64,000 nucleotides of DNA from Hofstenia miamia (lineage: Eukaryota > Xenacoelomorpha > Acoela). Below are positions 1-11,809 of the stretch, in pieces. Below the pieces are notes generated by a model, which saw only the letters and a program-made list of their open reading frames with translations, was not told the DNA's origin and made no database searches. Location: contig SCFE01000025.1 in NCBI GenBank assembly GCA_004352715.1, positions 2,254,284 through 2,318,283 of the forward strand. The letters run 5' to 3'. The position numbers and the translations under genes are program-made. Each line of letters begins with the position of its first letter. Positions within the stretch are counted from its first letter, which is position 1.

Positions 1-26
1 TATATATATATATATATATATATATA
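1..26. repeat. (TA)n microsatellite
   Basis: Pure TA dinucleotide run at the window edge. It is the first of about fifteen TA arrays in the window, several of which abut assembly gaps. Confidence 0.95.
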
Positions 27-120
27 CATTCATTAAAATTTGGTTAGGTAGAAAAAAACAACATTTATTATTACAAGACTTTAGTTAAATGAATGACAGT
101 TTTTTAAAAAAGATAGTAAA

Positions 121-189
121 CTTAAGGCTCACTATATATACCCATCTTTTTATGACTTAAGACTCACTATATATTCCCATCCTTTATGA
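121..189 (+). repeat. Imperfect two-copy tandem repeat
   Basis: A unit of about 34 bases beginning CTTAAGGCTCACTATATA at 121 is repeated as CTTAAGACTCACTATATA at 156, both followed by a CCCATC-T-rich stretch. It lies just 5' of the hAT relic and may belong to it. Confidence 0.7.
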
Positions 190-357
190 AACACAATCTT
201 GCTGATGTTATTGCGTACAACATCATCACCGCTAGACGGTATAGGAAGGAGAAAATTGATGACAGGCACTGGTTGTCAATTTACTAATGAGCGCTCCTCA
301 CGTACGTAAGCATGTGTATATTATGTGTACGAGCTATTTACTATCTCTGTATTCAAG

Positions 358-1614
358 ATGTCTAAATTACGTGTTAGTCTCAGCAACAAAACTCATCTGT
401 ACGCCAGGGAAGCGCCTAATGCTGACCTCTTTTGTGCATTTTGCTGCCAATAAGTGAACTGCAACAAGCGCTTGAGGGTAGAGTCATCAATCATCACCGA
501 AGCACAAAAAACTGCTCTTGGTGAATGCGGTAGAGAAGAAACCCCAACAAATCTTCTTTCCAAGATTAAAGAAAAATTTCAAAAATAAGTTAGTTGGGGC
601 CTTCCAACAGGCATCACTTTTTATAAGCTGCAAAACACTAAGATCCATAGCCCTTCACTGATATCGGGCAGCCTGTTCCGTCTGAAAGTGCTTGTAAAGT
701 ACATGTGGTCTTGTTAGGCGAAACCAAATGATTTATCTCAATGAGCATCTCCACAGCAAAAACTTCATTGTTAATGAAAGTGAACTTTGCGGTACCAAAT
801 ACTTCATTCTCATCGGCGACACAAAGATACCAGAGACTTCATACTTCAAGGATTGCAACATGGTGGAGACTGTGGATGAGCAAGTGGTCATTGCGAAAAT
901 TAATGATGCGCTGAATAAGATGTAAGTCTAAAGAAATAATTTCGGTCTATTAATGTTCACTGCAAGCACTGCGATGGTCTAACTACTATACCCGCAAATG
1001 TTCCATGTTACTTGTATGGAACATCTGCACAACTGTGCTGAGAATGTCTAGTCACTTTCAAGAAAAAGACAGCCTCATTTCAGCGGTTAAGGCAATCACG
1101 GTCAAGGACAGGAACCGCAGCAACAAGGTCTCTAAGATTGGAACTTTGCCACAGCCAGTACTTACGTGCTGGGGTACATGGTTATGTGCGGCTATGTATT
1201 ATGACAAGATCTTACCAAAAGTGCGCGAAATTGTCAATTCTTTCAGGGGAACAGGTATCTTTGTCAGTTGTGCTAAAGCTAAAGTCAAATGATGCCAAAG
1301 TTGCAGAGTCACTCGTGAAGATTTAACGCGACTACCAGGAACTTCCAGAGCTGATTGAAAATATGGAGAGTTCAAAATACACCCTCAAGGAAGTCCAAGA
1401 CGATATTATGACGCTGCAGGACTGTGTGAGAATCGGTGGTTATATTACAAAGCACACGTTCAAGAACTGTGACGTTTATAACATCATCAAATCGAAGCAG
1501 GGGAACGTGTCTCCAGGCGTGTACACTGAATTCCAGAATTGCCAGGCAATTTCTACTACAGTTGAGCGAACATTTGCTCTGTTGGGTAATCTGGGCAAGA
1601 ACAAATTTTTTTAA
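358..1614 (+). pseudogene. Degenerate hAT-type transposase
   Basis: Frameshifted pieces read in order as a hAT transposase of the kind with an N-terminal cysteine finger. Near 358-460 an opening reading contains a C-x2-C pair. The 728-925 piece follows. The 1005-1326 piece contains the phrase PVLTCWGTWLCAAMYYDK, close to the family's PVLTRWGTWLxAAxYY block, followed by a Val/Ile-rich helix. The 1363-1614 piece ends in AISTTVERTFALLG, like the start of the hAT C-terminal dimerisation region (T/S-x-x-ER-x-F). Several stops and at least three frame changes mean it cannot be active. I did not find matching terminal inverted repeats. Family assignment rests on recalled motifs; strand and order are clear. 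Confidence 0.65.
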
Positions 1615-1719
1615 TTTGAAAATGTGTGGAAAGATTTGTGTTTGTACTACAATAACCCTAATGGAATAGAATTCTAGATTGAAAATTTTTTTCGTTTTTA
1701 GGTTAGCGTTTGTCAAATT

Positions 1720-4700
1720 TTAATGTTTCTAAAGTCAAAATTTGCTCTTTATCGGTCACAAGAATTGTGCTACTGATGACATGTCAATACTATTAGTAAT
1801 AAAATAATGAAAATTCGTCCTTACACAGCTAAATACTATCTTTTTCATCTGAAAAATCTCGCACACTTCATGTTTGTCAGATCAAGTCTCGTATAATTTC
1901 CCATTACACAATAAACATGTAAAGAATTACTTGCAAAGATATTTCTTGCTATTTTAGACTAAAAACTTCAGGTTGCATTGCGAAGTTGGTGACGCCTTTT
2001 TTCATCATCATTGCAAACAGTGTTGATATTCAGTGTTTTCAGGTTTCCATTTTGAAAAGTTTTGCATAATATTTAAGACTGATCGCTAAATTGCCCACCC
2101 TTACATGGAAGCGTTCATAGTAACCGTTTTTACACTAACTTCACTTTGCAAATTGTGTATTTTAGACATAATACTGAATCAAAATCCTCAATAAAACAGA
2201 AGCATTTATGAATTGGACTGAAAAATTAATAAAAGAGATTGCAGTACCTGTGTAATCAAGTACACAAGTATTGTGAAACTTTATTGATTGTACTCACTAA
2301 GATTTAAATTCGCTATAGAGAGGTAGTTAGCCAAACTACCGAAATTTGTTTACTCTTGGACGAATTCTGTGAAATTGAGATAAGCGAGCAGCAAATTATA
2401 TAATGTATTCAGCAACTACTCATATGACTAGTTCCACTTACTGAATTGCAAATAGACATAATACAGTGCAACACAGTGAAATTGGGAAAGCTCCAATTCC
2501 TCCAATATCATAGAGGTGCTAATGTAGGTAGTGTGTGTGGTTGACATGGCATTTTTTGTCTGGCTGGTATTATAGTACAAAAAGCAATATATTTATTTAT
2601 AATGTAATCATGTACATACACAGTTTTCAAAAGTCCATGGGAAACTAGAGAGATTCATAGGAAACTGTAAAAGGATCTTCTGTAAATAATTCTAATTCTG
2701 ATAAAGGATGTTGAATACGTTTCTATACCTTTTCACATTCTATTTGAGAATTGTGACATACTAGTTGGAATAATTCCATTCTAAACGAGTATTTTAATAA
2801 TATAATACAAAAATAATAAAAAACTTTTTATCTAATCCGATATATTTTAAAATCTTACATCTTCTGTTTTGAAATTTTAATTTCGAACTTCCATCAACCA
2901 TTTGCTTCAATGTTATTAAAGGATTATTTTTAATTAGTTTAACCATGAACTCCCTGTGAACATCACCTACCTTAATGTTTAACTTCCACCACAACTATCT
3001 TTTTTCTTACCAAGATCTTTTTTTCTCAGCTGTTCTCCTGTTTCTTATCATTGATGGTATAAAAAGGCATGCATATAAATATTTATGTGACAGGGTTTTG
3101 AATTAAGTAACTAAAATTTAACACTTATTTATTCTCATTTAGAAGGAAATTATTCAAACAAGCATGTCACTATTCTCAAATTGAATGTGAAAAGGTAGAG
3201 TCTCATCCGAATCCAAGTTGTTGAGAAGATGAATACTGGCTCAACTTTACAAATTGATGCAATACATTAACCTGTTTACCAGTAAAAGTTTGTAAAATAA
3301 TTGTAGCCTCACCTATATTAAATCCAAAATGCGTAAGCTTCATGGTACATTGTTAATTCGTTATCAAACAAAATTACACATATCATATTTACTTTCTCAA
3401 GTGTGGTGCAATTCAGAAACAATTTGTCAGCTTTGTTGAAAGAACAATTAATTCTTTAAATTTTTTAACATTACATGTAAAATTTATAATGTTCAGAGAG
3501 CTAATAATTCCCTTAACATTAGCGCAGTTTGATGAATAAAAGAAATTTTAGGCGCATTAGCAATTCAAGATCTGGCGTTTCACTATCATTGCCAATCATA
3601 TCGTAAAGATCAGCTAGGCTTCTTCAAAATGAGAGGCTCTATTTGCAAAACTATTACGGTTTGTCAGAAAGTTAATAATTCAAAATGTTGGTTAAAATTA
3701 TCAAATCCATTTGATACATGAATATCGATTATCCTAATGCACATCAATATAAAATGGTTCTTCCTAAATTCTCGAATCATATTATGGATATCAGATATAA
3801 TTATCCCAAATGGTTCTGCACTGTTACCAAAAATATGACTGTCGAGATTGAGTTATAGTATTGATACATTGGCAGTAAATCTACTGTCATCACCGCTAAT
3901 AATGTTTTCCAAGCAGTTCAGTCATATGAATTTACAATTGTTTAGAATTTTGTGCCTTCTTGATCAAATGCTGCTACTATATAAAAAGAGGAATAACGCA
4001 AGGAAAGTTTTTGCTAAAATCGTCATTGACTTCAATGCGTAAAATTGTATCCGATATTCAGTATGATTAGTAGTGTTGGCACTAATGGCCATTCCAGGGC
4101 AAACAATATCACAGTGGTATATAATTAGGTGCAATAAATTTTCAGATCTTATATTTCTGGAATGTTCGCAAAAATATAGTTTTCAGTAGAACTTTCTCAA
4201 TATATACCTAAAGTTAGTAAAAACATTAATTATTATTGTGAATAATAAAATAGAAAAATGTTTGGCACTCTGATAATTTTAGATGCTAAATCTTGACATT
4301 ATCTCTTATTATGTACACCTCGACAACATAACATTCAGTTTGTTGTGGAAGAAATCGCATTTTAATCTGTTCTGATGTCTGTCCTCTAAACGTGACAGTT
4401 CTCTTCGAACAGACTAAGACTGCATACAAGTTTCAAATCGCTAAAAAGTGTGTCTAAGCACTTTTTTCGTCATTTTGCTGAGAACTTCAGCTGAAACACG
4501 TCCGAGTTACACATAAGAACAGTAGTATCATAGTGATAAAAACTATTCCAGATCAAAAAATAGTTTTTCTCCTCGTCGCCAAACATTCAATTGGTAAATA
4601 TATATATGCGCCATTAATTAGGATTGTAAACAAAAATTTCAAAAAACCGTAAATTTTTGTCGGAGACCAAAACTGTAAAAACAACGAGCGGATTAAATTT

Positions 4701-5200
4701 TCATCCCGTTGGCTTCGCGGATGTCCATTCCAAATTTCATAATAATGCGGGTAGCTCTCTATGCTTACCATAAAATACGCACACAAGTTATTCTTGATAT
4801 AACAACTATTTGAAAATTGGCCAATTTTAAGATAAGAAAACATGAGAGCCAAAAACACATGTATCCATCCAAATGAAAATGCAAGAATCGAAATACGAAA
4901 AGTGTTTTATTTTTTTCAAGTGTCAAGTTGACACTAAATAAAAAAAGTTAATAAAAAGTCAATGGGGACCGACAAGTTGGGCATAAGCGAATAGCATGTT
5001 TCGAGCACGAATTTCCTTGTTCATATCTTTGCATAAAACGTTCCCAAAAGTGGTCTTGGAGCTGAGGCTTTACTTACTTCGGAGAATGAAATAAATTAAT
5101 ACTCGTATTTGTATGGATGAAGTTCGCCAATAAAACAATGCGAGTGTAAAAGAATGTCATGCATCTTCTTTTATAGAGCAATCGAGATCTAAAAAGGGCA
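1720..5200. other. No gene recognised
   Basis: AT-rich sequence with only short, unconvincing open frames on both strands. I see no RNA gene, no long repeat and no recognisable protein motif. Confidence 0.5.
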
Positions 5201-5223
5201 ATATTTTGAGATCTCAAACCAGG

Positions 5224-5935
5224 TCATGATGGTACATAGAGGGAAAAATAGGAAAAAGGTCCTAAATCGTAATAGCCATTTAGCATTTTGTTAAAAAATA
5301 ATAAATCCATCAGCTGAAATTTGTAGGATATAGGAAGCAGTTTTAGTCGCTTTAGACGTTTTATGTAGCCATCAGAATTTTCAATCCACTTGGTGCATCG
5401 TCCTTGAAATTTTTCAAGCAAGGTAACTCGAGTGATATCAATCTAGAAAGAATTAAGAACTTGTAGAGAGTTAACTTTACGGACATTGACGTGCTAAACG
5501 GAATGTTACGTTTTAGCGAAAGAGGAGTGGTATTGCATGATTTTAGCTTTTGGGTAATATGTGCAGACCAGATAAGATCGATACTGACTATAACTCCAAG
5601 GTATTTTAAAACAGATAGCGGTTTTATAGTATGATTAAGCAGAGAAATAGTATCAGACGAACCAACAAAATTTATAAATGGGAATTTATTGAGATTAAAT
5701 TCCATACCATTTTGGATTGTCCATTCTTGAAGCCTTATTTAATCATCACGTAAATGTTCATGCAATTTTGCTAAGATTTTTACATCGTCAGCAAAAATAA
5801 GAGGCAGAGATGTAACACATACATTAGGCAATTCGTTAATAAATATTAAAAACAACAAGGGCCCCAAAACTGAACCCTGCGGCACTCCACTAGTGACTTT
5901 ACGAGATTGAGATAGCGTTGAATTTTTGAGAACAC
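5224..5935 (-). pseudogene. LINE reverse transcriptase fragment
   Basis: On the minus strand, starting near 5935, the frame reads SGVPQGSVLGPLLFLIFINE and then FADDVKI. These are reverse-transcriptase motif B and the catalytic FADD box of motif C. Next come the NGMEFNL segment, the KYLGVIVSIDLIWSAHI thumb motif, and the C-terminal LEKFQGRCTKWI and RLKRLKLLPI motifs of jockey/CR1-like non-LTR elements. One stop and a frame change near 5400 separate the last part. The endonuclease and the N-terminal half of the RT are missing. It is therefore a truncated, dead copy. Confidence 0.8.
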
Positions 5936-5949
5936 GCTGTTACACGAAA

Positions 5950-8000
5950 GGGGATTATGCAAATACATTTAAAGCAGGGATGCCTTGTTTGGCATGGTTA
6001 TACATGCTAAGGACGAAATTTTTTAGCCATCCACATTTCCATATGTAAAATTTTGTCAATATACTATGGCCATAATCTCCATTATGAAAAACATCTAGTC
6101 CGTAGTATACATGTGGTAATAGAAATTTAATAGAGGTTTCTAATATTCCCCAGAATATAACCATATGCAAGCTGAAATTAAAATGCAACCATTTTGCGTA
6201 ATATGAACATACAGTGATATTACAAGACACACGCAATTCACTTGGTTCCCCCAACTACTTTGAAATATTCCGTTTTTGTGTCATAAACGTAAACTAAATG
6301 CAAGTTTTGCTATTTTTTCGGTGAAAAAATCGGTTAAAAAAGTACGAATGGACGAAACCCACAAAATACTTTCTAAACCTTCCCATATAAATTTAAAAGA
6401 AAACATTTAAAAAACACTGCAAAAACATTTTAAAATATGTTTTAAAAAGGTTGTATAAAACGTGCCAACCCTGCTTGAAATCATTATTGTATACAATTGA
6501 CAATTGAACAAATCATGGTGTTCTATGCTAGTATAGAACGCTAAGGCACAAATAAAGCATTACATGAAATAAAAATCACTGATATAGTGGAAAATGATAG
6601 TTCTTAATCGAGAGCTAATTATAATAATTACATCAAAGAAGCATTTATAAAAATAAAACATAATCCTTACCTTAGAGATTTTGATGATTGTTGTAAAGTA
6701 TTATTATTACATTTGCAAGCGGTTAGATAATCAAACAATGAAATTTTAATGTAAATGTTTTTATAAAATTTTAATTACATTTTGACTGTTATTATTGTTT
6801 GTAAAATTTGCTAAAAAACAGTTTATTCCGCTTTAAAGTCGTCTTTACGGAAAACAGATTTCATTAGTTTTGAGTTGTAAAAAATCCCTTATAAACAATA
6901 GTACAGAAACTTGGAATGCATTAAAAATTACAAGATATGAAAGTATATTCATGCAAATCTATACATTAATTTCGATTATTCAATGTGTTTCACTCGTATT
7001 ATTATAACTAATTTATGACCTTTATTGAGTATATAATTTATTGAAGAAGTTTTTGTGTATAAATATAGAGAATATTTGATTAAATTTTTATGAAAATTTA
7101 CATCGTCGGAATTAATAAAATTTATACAAAGCTGACACGTTAGCTATAAACACTAACATAAAGTAAAAAAACTGAGAAATGCAATAAAATGCATAAAAAG
7201 TTTATAAAAATAATCAATATAGACCAATAACTACATAATTAACTAAATTCGTAGGGGGAAACCCGATTAAATACTACAGCAATAAGTCCTACAGGAATAA
7301 ATCCTACACGATTAAGTCTTACGAATATACATTTATTATCCAGCAGCCAGCACATTTACTAAATAAGGCACTTTTGCAGCATAAATTATAAAATATAGGG
7401 AGGTTTTTGCTGAGTAATTGCGCCATTTGTTTCACATAAAAACTTGTGCAAAAATCTACAAAAACAGTTTTTGAATTCTCGGAATTGTAAATTCTCAAGC
7501 TCACACAACTTGATCTGAAACGCTCAGAAAAGAAATCATTAATACTCAAACTCGAACAAAACTTCAATTATTTTTTTAGCTACAAAAACTAAAGATTGTT
7601 TTGAAATCAATCGAAATAGGAACTTTATTGGAAAAATACTCGAACTTGAACTGAACTTGAAAACAAATGTCACAAATTTATAAAATTTATAGAAGAAACT
7701 ACTTTTTTTAGAAAATATAAGTACAGTTGGTAATTTCTACTATCTTTGTTGAGTAAACTTTATAATTTCAAAATGCTCACATCGAACGCTATCATAAAAA
7801 TAACATCATAAAAGTTGAGTATATTGCCTTAACAAAGTAATACATTACGCGTTTTCTAATATATATATATATATACAAATAGATTCGCTGTGTCACCTGT
7901 ATTTTTAAAATTTCTTGACGTAGTGTATCCCAGCAAAAATTTACTATCCCGCTATTCATAGGCGTTCTAATATTCCAATTTTGGGAAAAAGAGCTTAATC
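5950..8000. other. No gene recognised
   Basis: AT-rich non-coding stretch with a short (TA)n run at 7859-7875. A segment near 7490-7680 carries several CTCGAACT-like words that recall the hAT-type MITE at 15.6 kb, but I could not define ends. Confidence 0.4.
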
Positions 8001-8248
8001 TTATATAATGGAGTTAGTTGGAGATGTGGATACGCTTTTTATAATTTTGAAATATATTTGGCAGCAAAATGATTTATTTAACTATTTTAATGTGCGAAAA
8101 TTTATAGATACACTATGTCAAGGCAATTTCGTGTTTTAGAAGATAGAATCGGAGCTTTCTGATTTTGATGAAGCTGTTTGTGAGCAATTGGACAACTTAG
8201 AGATTTCAAAGATAAGCTGAAACAACCCAAACGCAGCCTCATTGCCAA

Positions 8249-8638
8249 ATGTGCGTCATTTGTCAAACACCGTTTGTTAGTTTGCGTCAACATTTTGTAA
8301 AACGTCATAATTTGACAATTAAGCAAAAAATGTTTTTGTTGAACTATTATAGGAATAAAAGATCTCGCATTGTTTATCAGTGCTATACATGTTTAGTTCG
8401 ATTCTGCAATAGCGATAGGCACATTAGCCACGATGTTGCTAAAATTCATGACAAAAGTTCAATCAAGAATTTCCCAAAAGAAATCAAGGACGTCATTGAT
8501 TCAAACGTATTTGGAACTGCGAACTCATGGGCAAAATTAATTGTTCGCAATTTCTTGGGGCATCGAGAAAATCTTAATACAAGATCTGGTACATTAACCA
8601 GTGGATGTGTGAGCAAAACACAAATGTGCACTCCTTGA
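8249..8638 (+). pseudogene. Double C2H2 zinc-finger ORF, probably transposon-derived
   Basis: A 129-codon frame opens with MCVICQTPFVSLRQHFVKRH, a C-x2-C-x9-H-x4-H finger. About 40 residues later comes a second finger-like YQCYTC...H...H segment. Frames upstream from 8009, with stops, look like a continuation of the same protein (KFIDTLCQGN; ESELSDFDEAVCEQLDNLE). Similar paired-finger proteins occur at the N terminus of several invertebrate mobile elements. It runs directly into a LINE fragment at 8641. Which element it belongs to is not resolved. Confidence 0.45.
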
Positions 8639-8640
8639 AT

Positions 8641-9240
8641 AAATTGGAGTCTTACAAACGCCATTCTGATACTACTGCATCTCCGAAGCTTGCTTCTCTT
8701 ACAGAAGATGTTATCAATTTTATGGAACTTGACAAAGTCTCTTTTCTGTCCAGCTTCTCGTCCGGTTCTCTTCAAGACTCTTATTCCTTCCTGCGTTCTC
8801 TTCATTCCAAGCATGAGCTCCCCAATTTGACATGGAATCTTCTTTCTGCTCAATTATACCTGGAGAAAGCTGATCTGTTCAACGCGTATTCTGCCTCTAA
8901 CTTGTTTGAACTTGCCTCCCTGTGCCCTGATCCGCCTGCTGCCTCCCCGCTAATCCGACTTTGTGATATTGACTTCAGCACTCATGCTTAAATCTTGCAA
9001 GTTGTCTGGTCCTTGCTATCCTGACAGTGTCCCTTCCTTTGTAATTCATGAAACCTCCTCCACGCTTTCTATCCATTTAAAGCATCTTTACTCATTCATT
9101 TGCTCCACTAAGCACTATCCCGCCTGTTGGAAGACATCTTGGATTTCTCCGCTGTTAAAATCTAATCAGCTTCCCTCCTCGCAGGTCACGTCCTACCGCC
9201 CAATAGCTATTCTATCTCGATTGTCTATCATTTTTGAACG
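8641..9240 (+). pseudogene. LINE fragment, endonuclease-RT linker and RT start
   Basis: The translation matches, with many substitutions, the LINE at 51.2 kb. Both contain LTEDVINFMELDK, GSLQDSYSFLR, LEKADLFNAY and then KSC-LSGPCYPD--PSFVIH-TSSTLSIHLKHL. The second frame ends in SWISPLLKSNQLPSSQVTSY followed by RPIAILSRLSIIFER, the usual opening of a non-LTR reverse transcriptase. A frame change lies near 8985. The copy stops abruptly at 9240, where Penelope-like sequence begins, so one element truncates or interrupts the other. Confidence 0.8.
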
Positions 9241-9665
9241 CCAACAACAATGATAAAATTAAAAACATTTATTGGAATTTACCTTATATTAAAGAACGAC
9301 AATCATATATCGAACACCAACTTAAAAGAATCAACAAAAAATTAAAGATATATGAAACTAAGATAATTCCAACATTTACAACAACTAAAACCTCAAACTT
9401 TTTCTCAAACAAAGATCCGATCCCAATACAATTGTCTTCCTCTATTGTTTATAAATATTCTTATGATGAGTGTAATGCCTCATACATCGGGGAGACAAGA
9501 AGACATTTGGAAATTAGAATTAAAGAACACCTAAGAGGCCACCTAACATCAGAAATTTACTTACATCATCACCAAGCAACAAAAGATCATTTTGAAATAT
9601 TAACTAAGAACAAACATACCAAGATCACTGAAGCATTATTAATAAAACAACAACGTAACTTTTAA
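9234..9665 (+). pseudogene. Penelope-like element, GIY-YIG endonuclease end
   Basis: A 143-codon frame without its N-terminal RT. It contains SSSIVYKYSYDECNASYIGE followed by TRRHLEIRIKEHLRGHL, the GIY-YIG nuclease signature of Penelope-like retroelements. The family's spacing Y-C-x2-C-x3-YIGxTxR-x5-Ri-EH is visible, with the first Cys of the usual C-x2-C pair changed to Ser. It then continues through the expected ITEALLIK tail. The 5' end is cut at the LINE junction and the 3' end runs into a 200-base gap. Confidence 0.85.
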
Positions 9666-9711
9666 ATAGACAATTAAACCATGTTAGCATTCTTAAACTT
9701 TTCTAAACTTT

Positions 9712-9911
9712 NNNNNNNNNNNNNNNNNNNNNNNNNNNNNNNNNNNNNNNNNNNNNNNNNNNNNNNNNNNNNNNNNNNNNNNNNNNNNNNNNNNNNNNNN
9801 NNNNNNNNNNNNNNNNNNNNNNNNNNNNNNNNNNNNNNNNNNNNNNNNNNNNNNNNNNNNNNNNNNNNNNNNNNNNNNNNNNNNNNNNNNNNNNNNNNNN
9901 NNNNNNNNNNN
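9712..9911. other. Assembly gap (200 N)
   Basis: Run of N, immediately followed by a (TA)n array at 9912-9942. The array probably caused the gap. Confidence 1.

Positions 9912-9942
<31 letters not shown>
9912..9942. repeat. (TA)n microsatellite beside gap
   Basis: Uninterrupted AT dinucleotides next to the N run. Confidence 0.95.
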
Positions 9943-9943
<1 letters not shown>

Positions 9944-10556
9944 ATTATATATTAAAAAAAATGTATTAAAATTTGTTTTTTAGCCAGAGCAGCCAGTACA
10001 CATGTGGATAGCACATGCTCATAAGACTAAAAAGTTTAATAACTAATATAACTTTCTATTTACATCAGCATTAAGAAATTGCTGGATAAAACATATGAAC
10101 TGAACCTCTTTAAGGAAAATGCTAATTACAACACTACAACAAAGAGCATTAAATGTCAAAACTAGTTCATTATTAAGCAATGGAGGTTTGTTGAGTAAAA
10201 TATAATTATAAAAACTCTTTTGTTGAGTTCCTATAAATTTTCGTATAATTGACATAGGTATTAGAAAATATCATCATATACGTTCTACTTAATGCACAAA
10301 AAAATTTGAATCAGTTGAGCTGAATTTTCAGTTATAGCCCCTTAAAACCAAAAATGTACAGCCGCGTTATTCACAACATATATAATTTATACAAAGCGGT
10401 TACGATGCGTACAATTTCGGTTTTAGAGACCTGTAAATAATATATCGAAACAAAGGCAAAAGCGGTAGGAAAGTATATACAATCCAATATACTTAAAATC
10501 TCACTTAAGATTCAAACTAAATGTACTATTATACAATCTGTTTAGATAATTATTTT

Positions 10557-10765
10557 TTATTCCATTCTAGTTTTATATGATATCGTGCTTAAACGCATAC
10601 CGCGTGTTACGAATTCAATATTTAAAATAGCTAGACTGTTGACACGTTTTTGGTTAATATTACTGCGGATGTACGATTTCAGGCTTCTTAAGGTGCTAAA
10701 TGAAAGTTCTGAAGAGCAAGATGAAACTGGAATGCAAGCAAAAATGTTTGGCATTTGAGTAAACA
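10557..10765 (-). pseudogene. hAT transposase C-terminal dimerisation relic
   Basis: The minus-strand frame reads LFTQMPNIFACIPVSSCSSE and then LSFSTLRSLKSYIRSNINQK, followed by RVNSLAIL. This fits the C-terminal hAT dimerisation region, whose usual form is ERxFSxLkxIKxxlRsxmxqxRLxxLaiL. Nothing else of the transposase is recognisable on the upstream side (above 10765), so this is an isolated tail. Confidence 0.7.
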
Positions 10766-11078
10766 GTGGAAGTAATTCGTTTAGATGATTTTGAAAAAAG
10801 AATTTCTATTAGATGATGTTGTTATGGAAAAGTCGATGTTCGGACTTTAGCATTTCAATATCAATAAAATAATATTCACTAACATCTTCAAATACCTTAA
10901 TTTTAAGATTTTCATTTCCACTAATACATTTTACCTAAGGCACAAAAAATATTATTTTTGGACTGGAATCTATAGACTAATTCAATAATGACTGAATCAA
11001 GACCCATGAAATAGCAAGTTTTGCACCCTCCTCCGAAGCCTATTTTCACTCAAATCGCTACCACACTAAAGGAAACTC

Positions 11079-11468
11079 ATGTATTTAGTATTACATGGTC
11101 TCTCTACTAGAGACGTATCAGACAATGGTTTTGTTATTGACATGGTAACGCAGCTCTCTGTTGAGATAAAGAAAGACTACTTCAACGTGAAGAGACTGCA
11201 ACCAAAAAATGGTAAACCCAGCTCTACAGTTATCTTAGGATTCAAGGACAAACAGATGCGCCAAAAACTCATCAGAAAAGGTAAGAACCTTAGCCGGGTC
11301 TCAGTTTATTCGACTGATTTCATCAATCCAGAACTCACAAAGGCTGAACAGATGAAGCAATTCGAGTTGAGGCAACTACTCCGTGATCGACGCCAAGCTG
11401 AACCCTCAAAGTCATGGAACAACAAGGTAATATCACTAAAACCAACGACAGCAAACTCATACAGATGA
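11079..11468 (+). pseudogene. LINE ORF1-like RNA-binding segment
   Basis: A 129-codon frame with VLHGLSTRDVSDNGFVIDMV, then a basic stretch with STVILGFKDKQMRQKLIRKG and a closing PELTKAEQMKQFELRQLLRD. This layout (short RRM-like fold, VxF-x-K-x-x-R-x-x-L, then a LTxxQ...LR helix) is typical of the ORF1 or pre-endonuclease part of CR1/jockey-type elements. It ends in a stop, and the next block is in another frame. Confidence 0.6.
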
Positions 11469-11514
11469 CTAGATGTGATCAGGTCGTTTACCACTTGTTA
11501 TGATCAAAAACTTT

Positions 11515-11809
11515 CTTCCCTCCTTAGTACAAATGCTCGTTCAATCCGCACGAAAATGGACAAACTTCGTCTTTGTGCCCGAATAACTCTATTTTCATCA
11601 CAGGTGACCTCAACCGTTCGTTTATCTCTCAGGAACTCCTTAATCTAATCAGTTAATTGGATGTTGCCAACGTCATCACTGAAAAACACTACGGTAAATA
11701 GTTTGCTTGATGTTACACTAGTACCTGGTGAGATCTCCCTCGCCTTCAAACCTGTAGTTACTGCTACTCCACTTGGGAAATCAGATCACTGTTTGCTTCC
11801 TGAAACCTC
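11515..11809 (+). pseudogene. LINE endonuclease remnant
   Basis: Short frames give TNARSIRTKMDKL, the usual endonuclease start, then IFITGDLN, the GDxN catalytic box. They end with NSLLDVTLVPGEISLAFKP and PLGKSDHCLL, whose S-D-H is the terminal catalytic triad of EEP-type endonucleases. The middle of the domain is missing, so there is an internal deletion as well as frameshifts. The block is cut by the inserted transposon exactly after PETS. Confidence 0.7.

Noticed and set aside
4553-4858. 101-codon minus-strand frame
   Set aside because: Hydrophobic by chance in AT-rich DNA; no family match.
7490-7680. CTCGAACT-rich stretch like the MITE at 15.6 kb
   Set aside because: Too diverged to place ends or a duplication.
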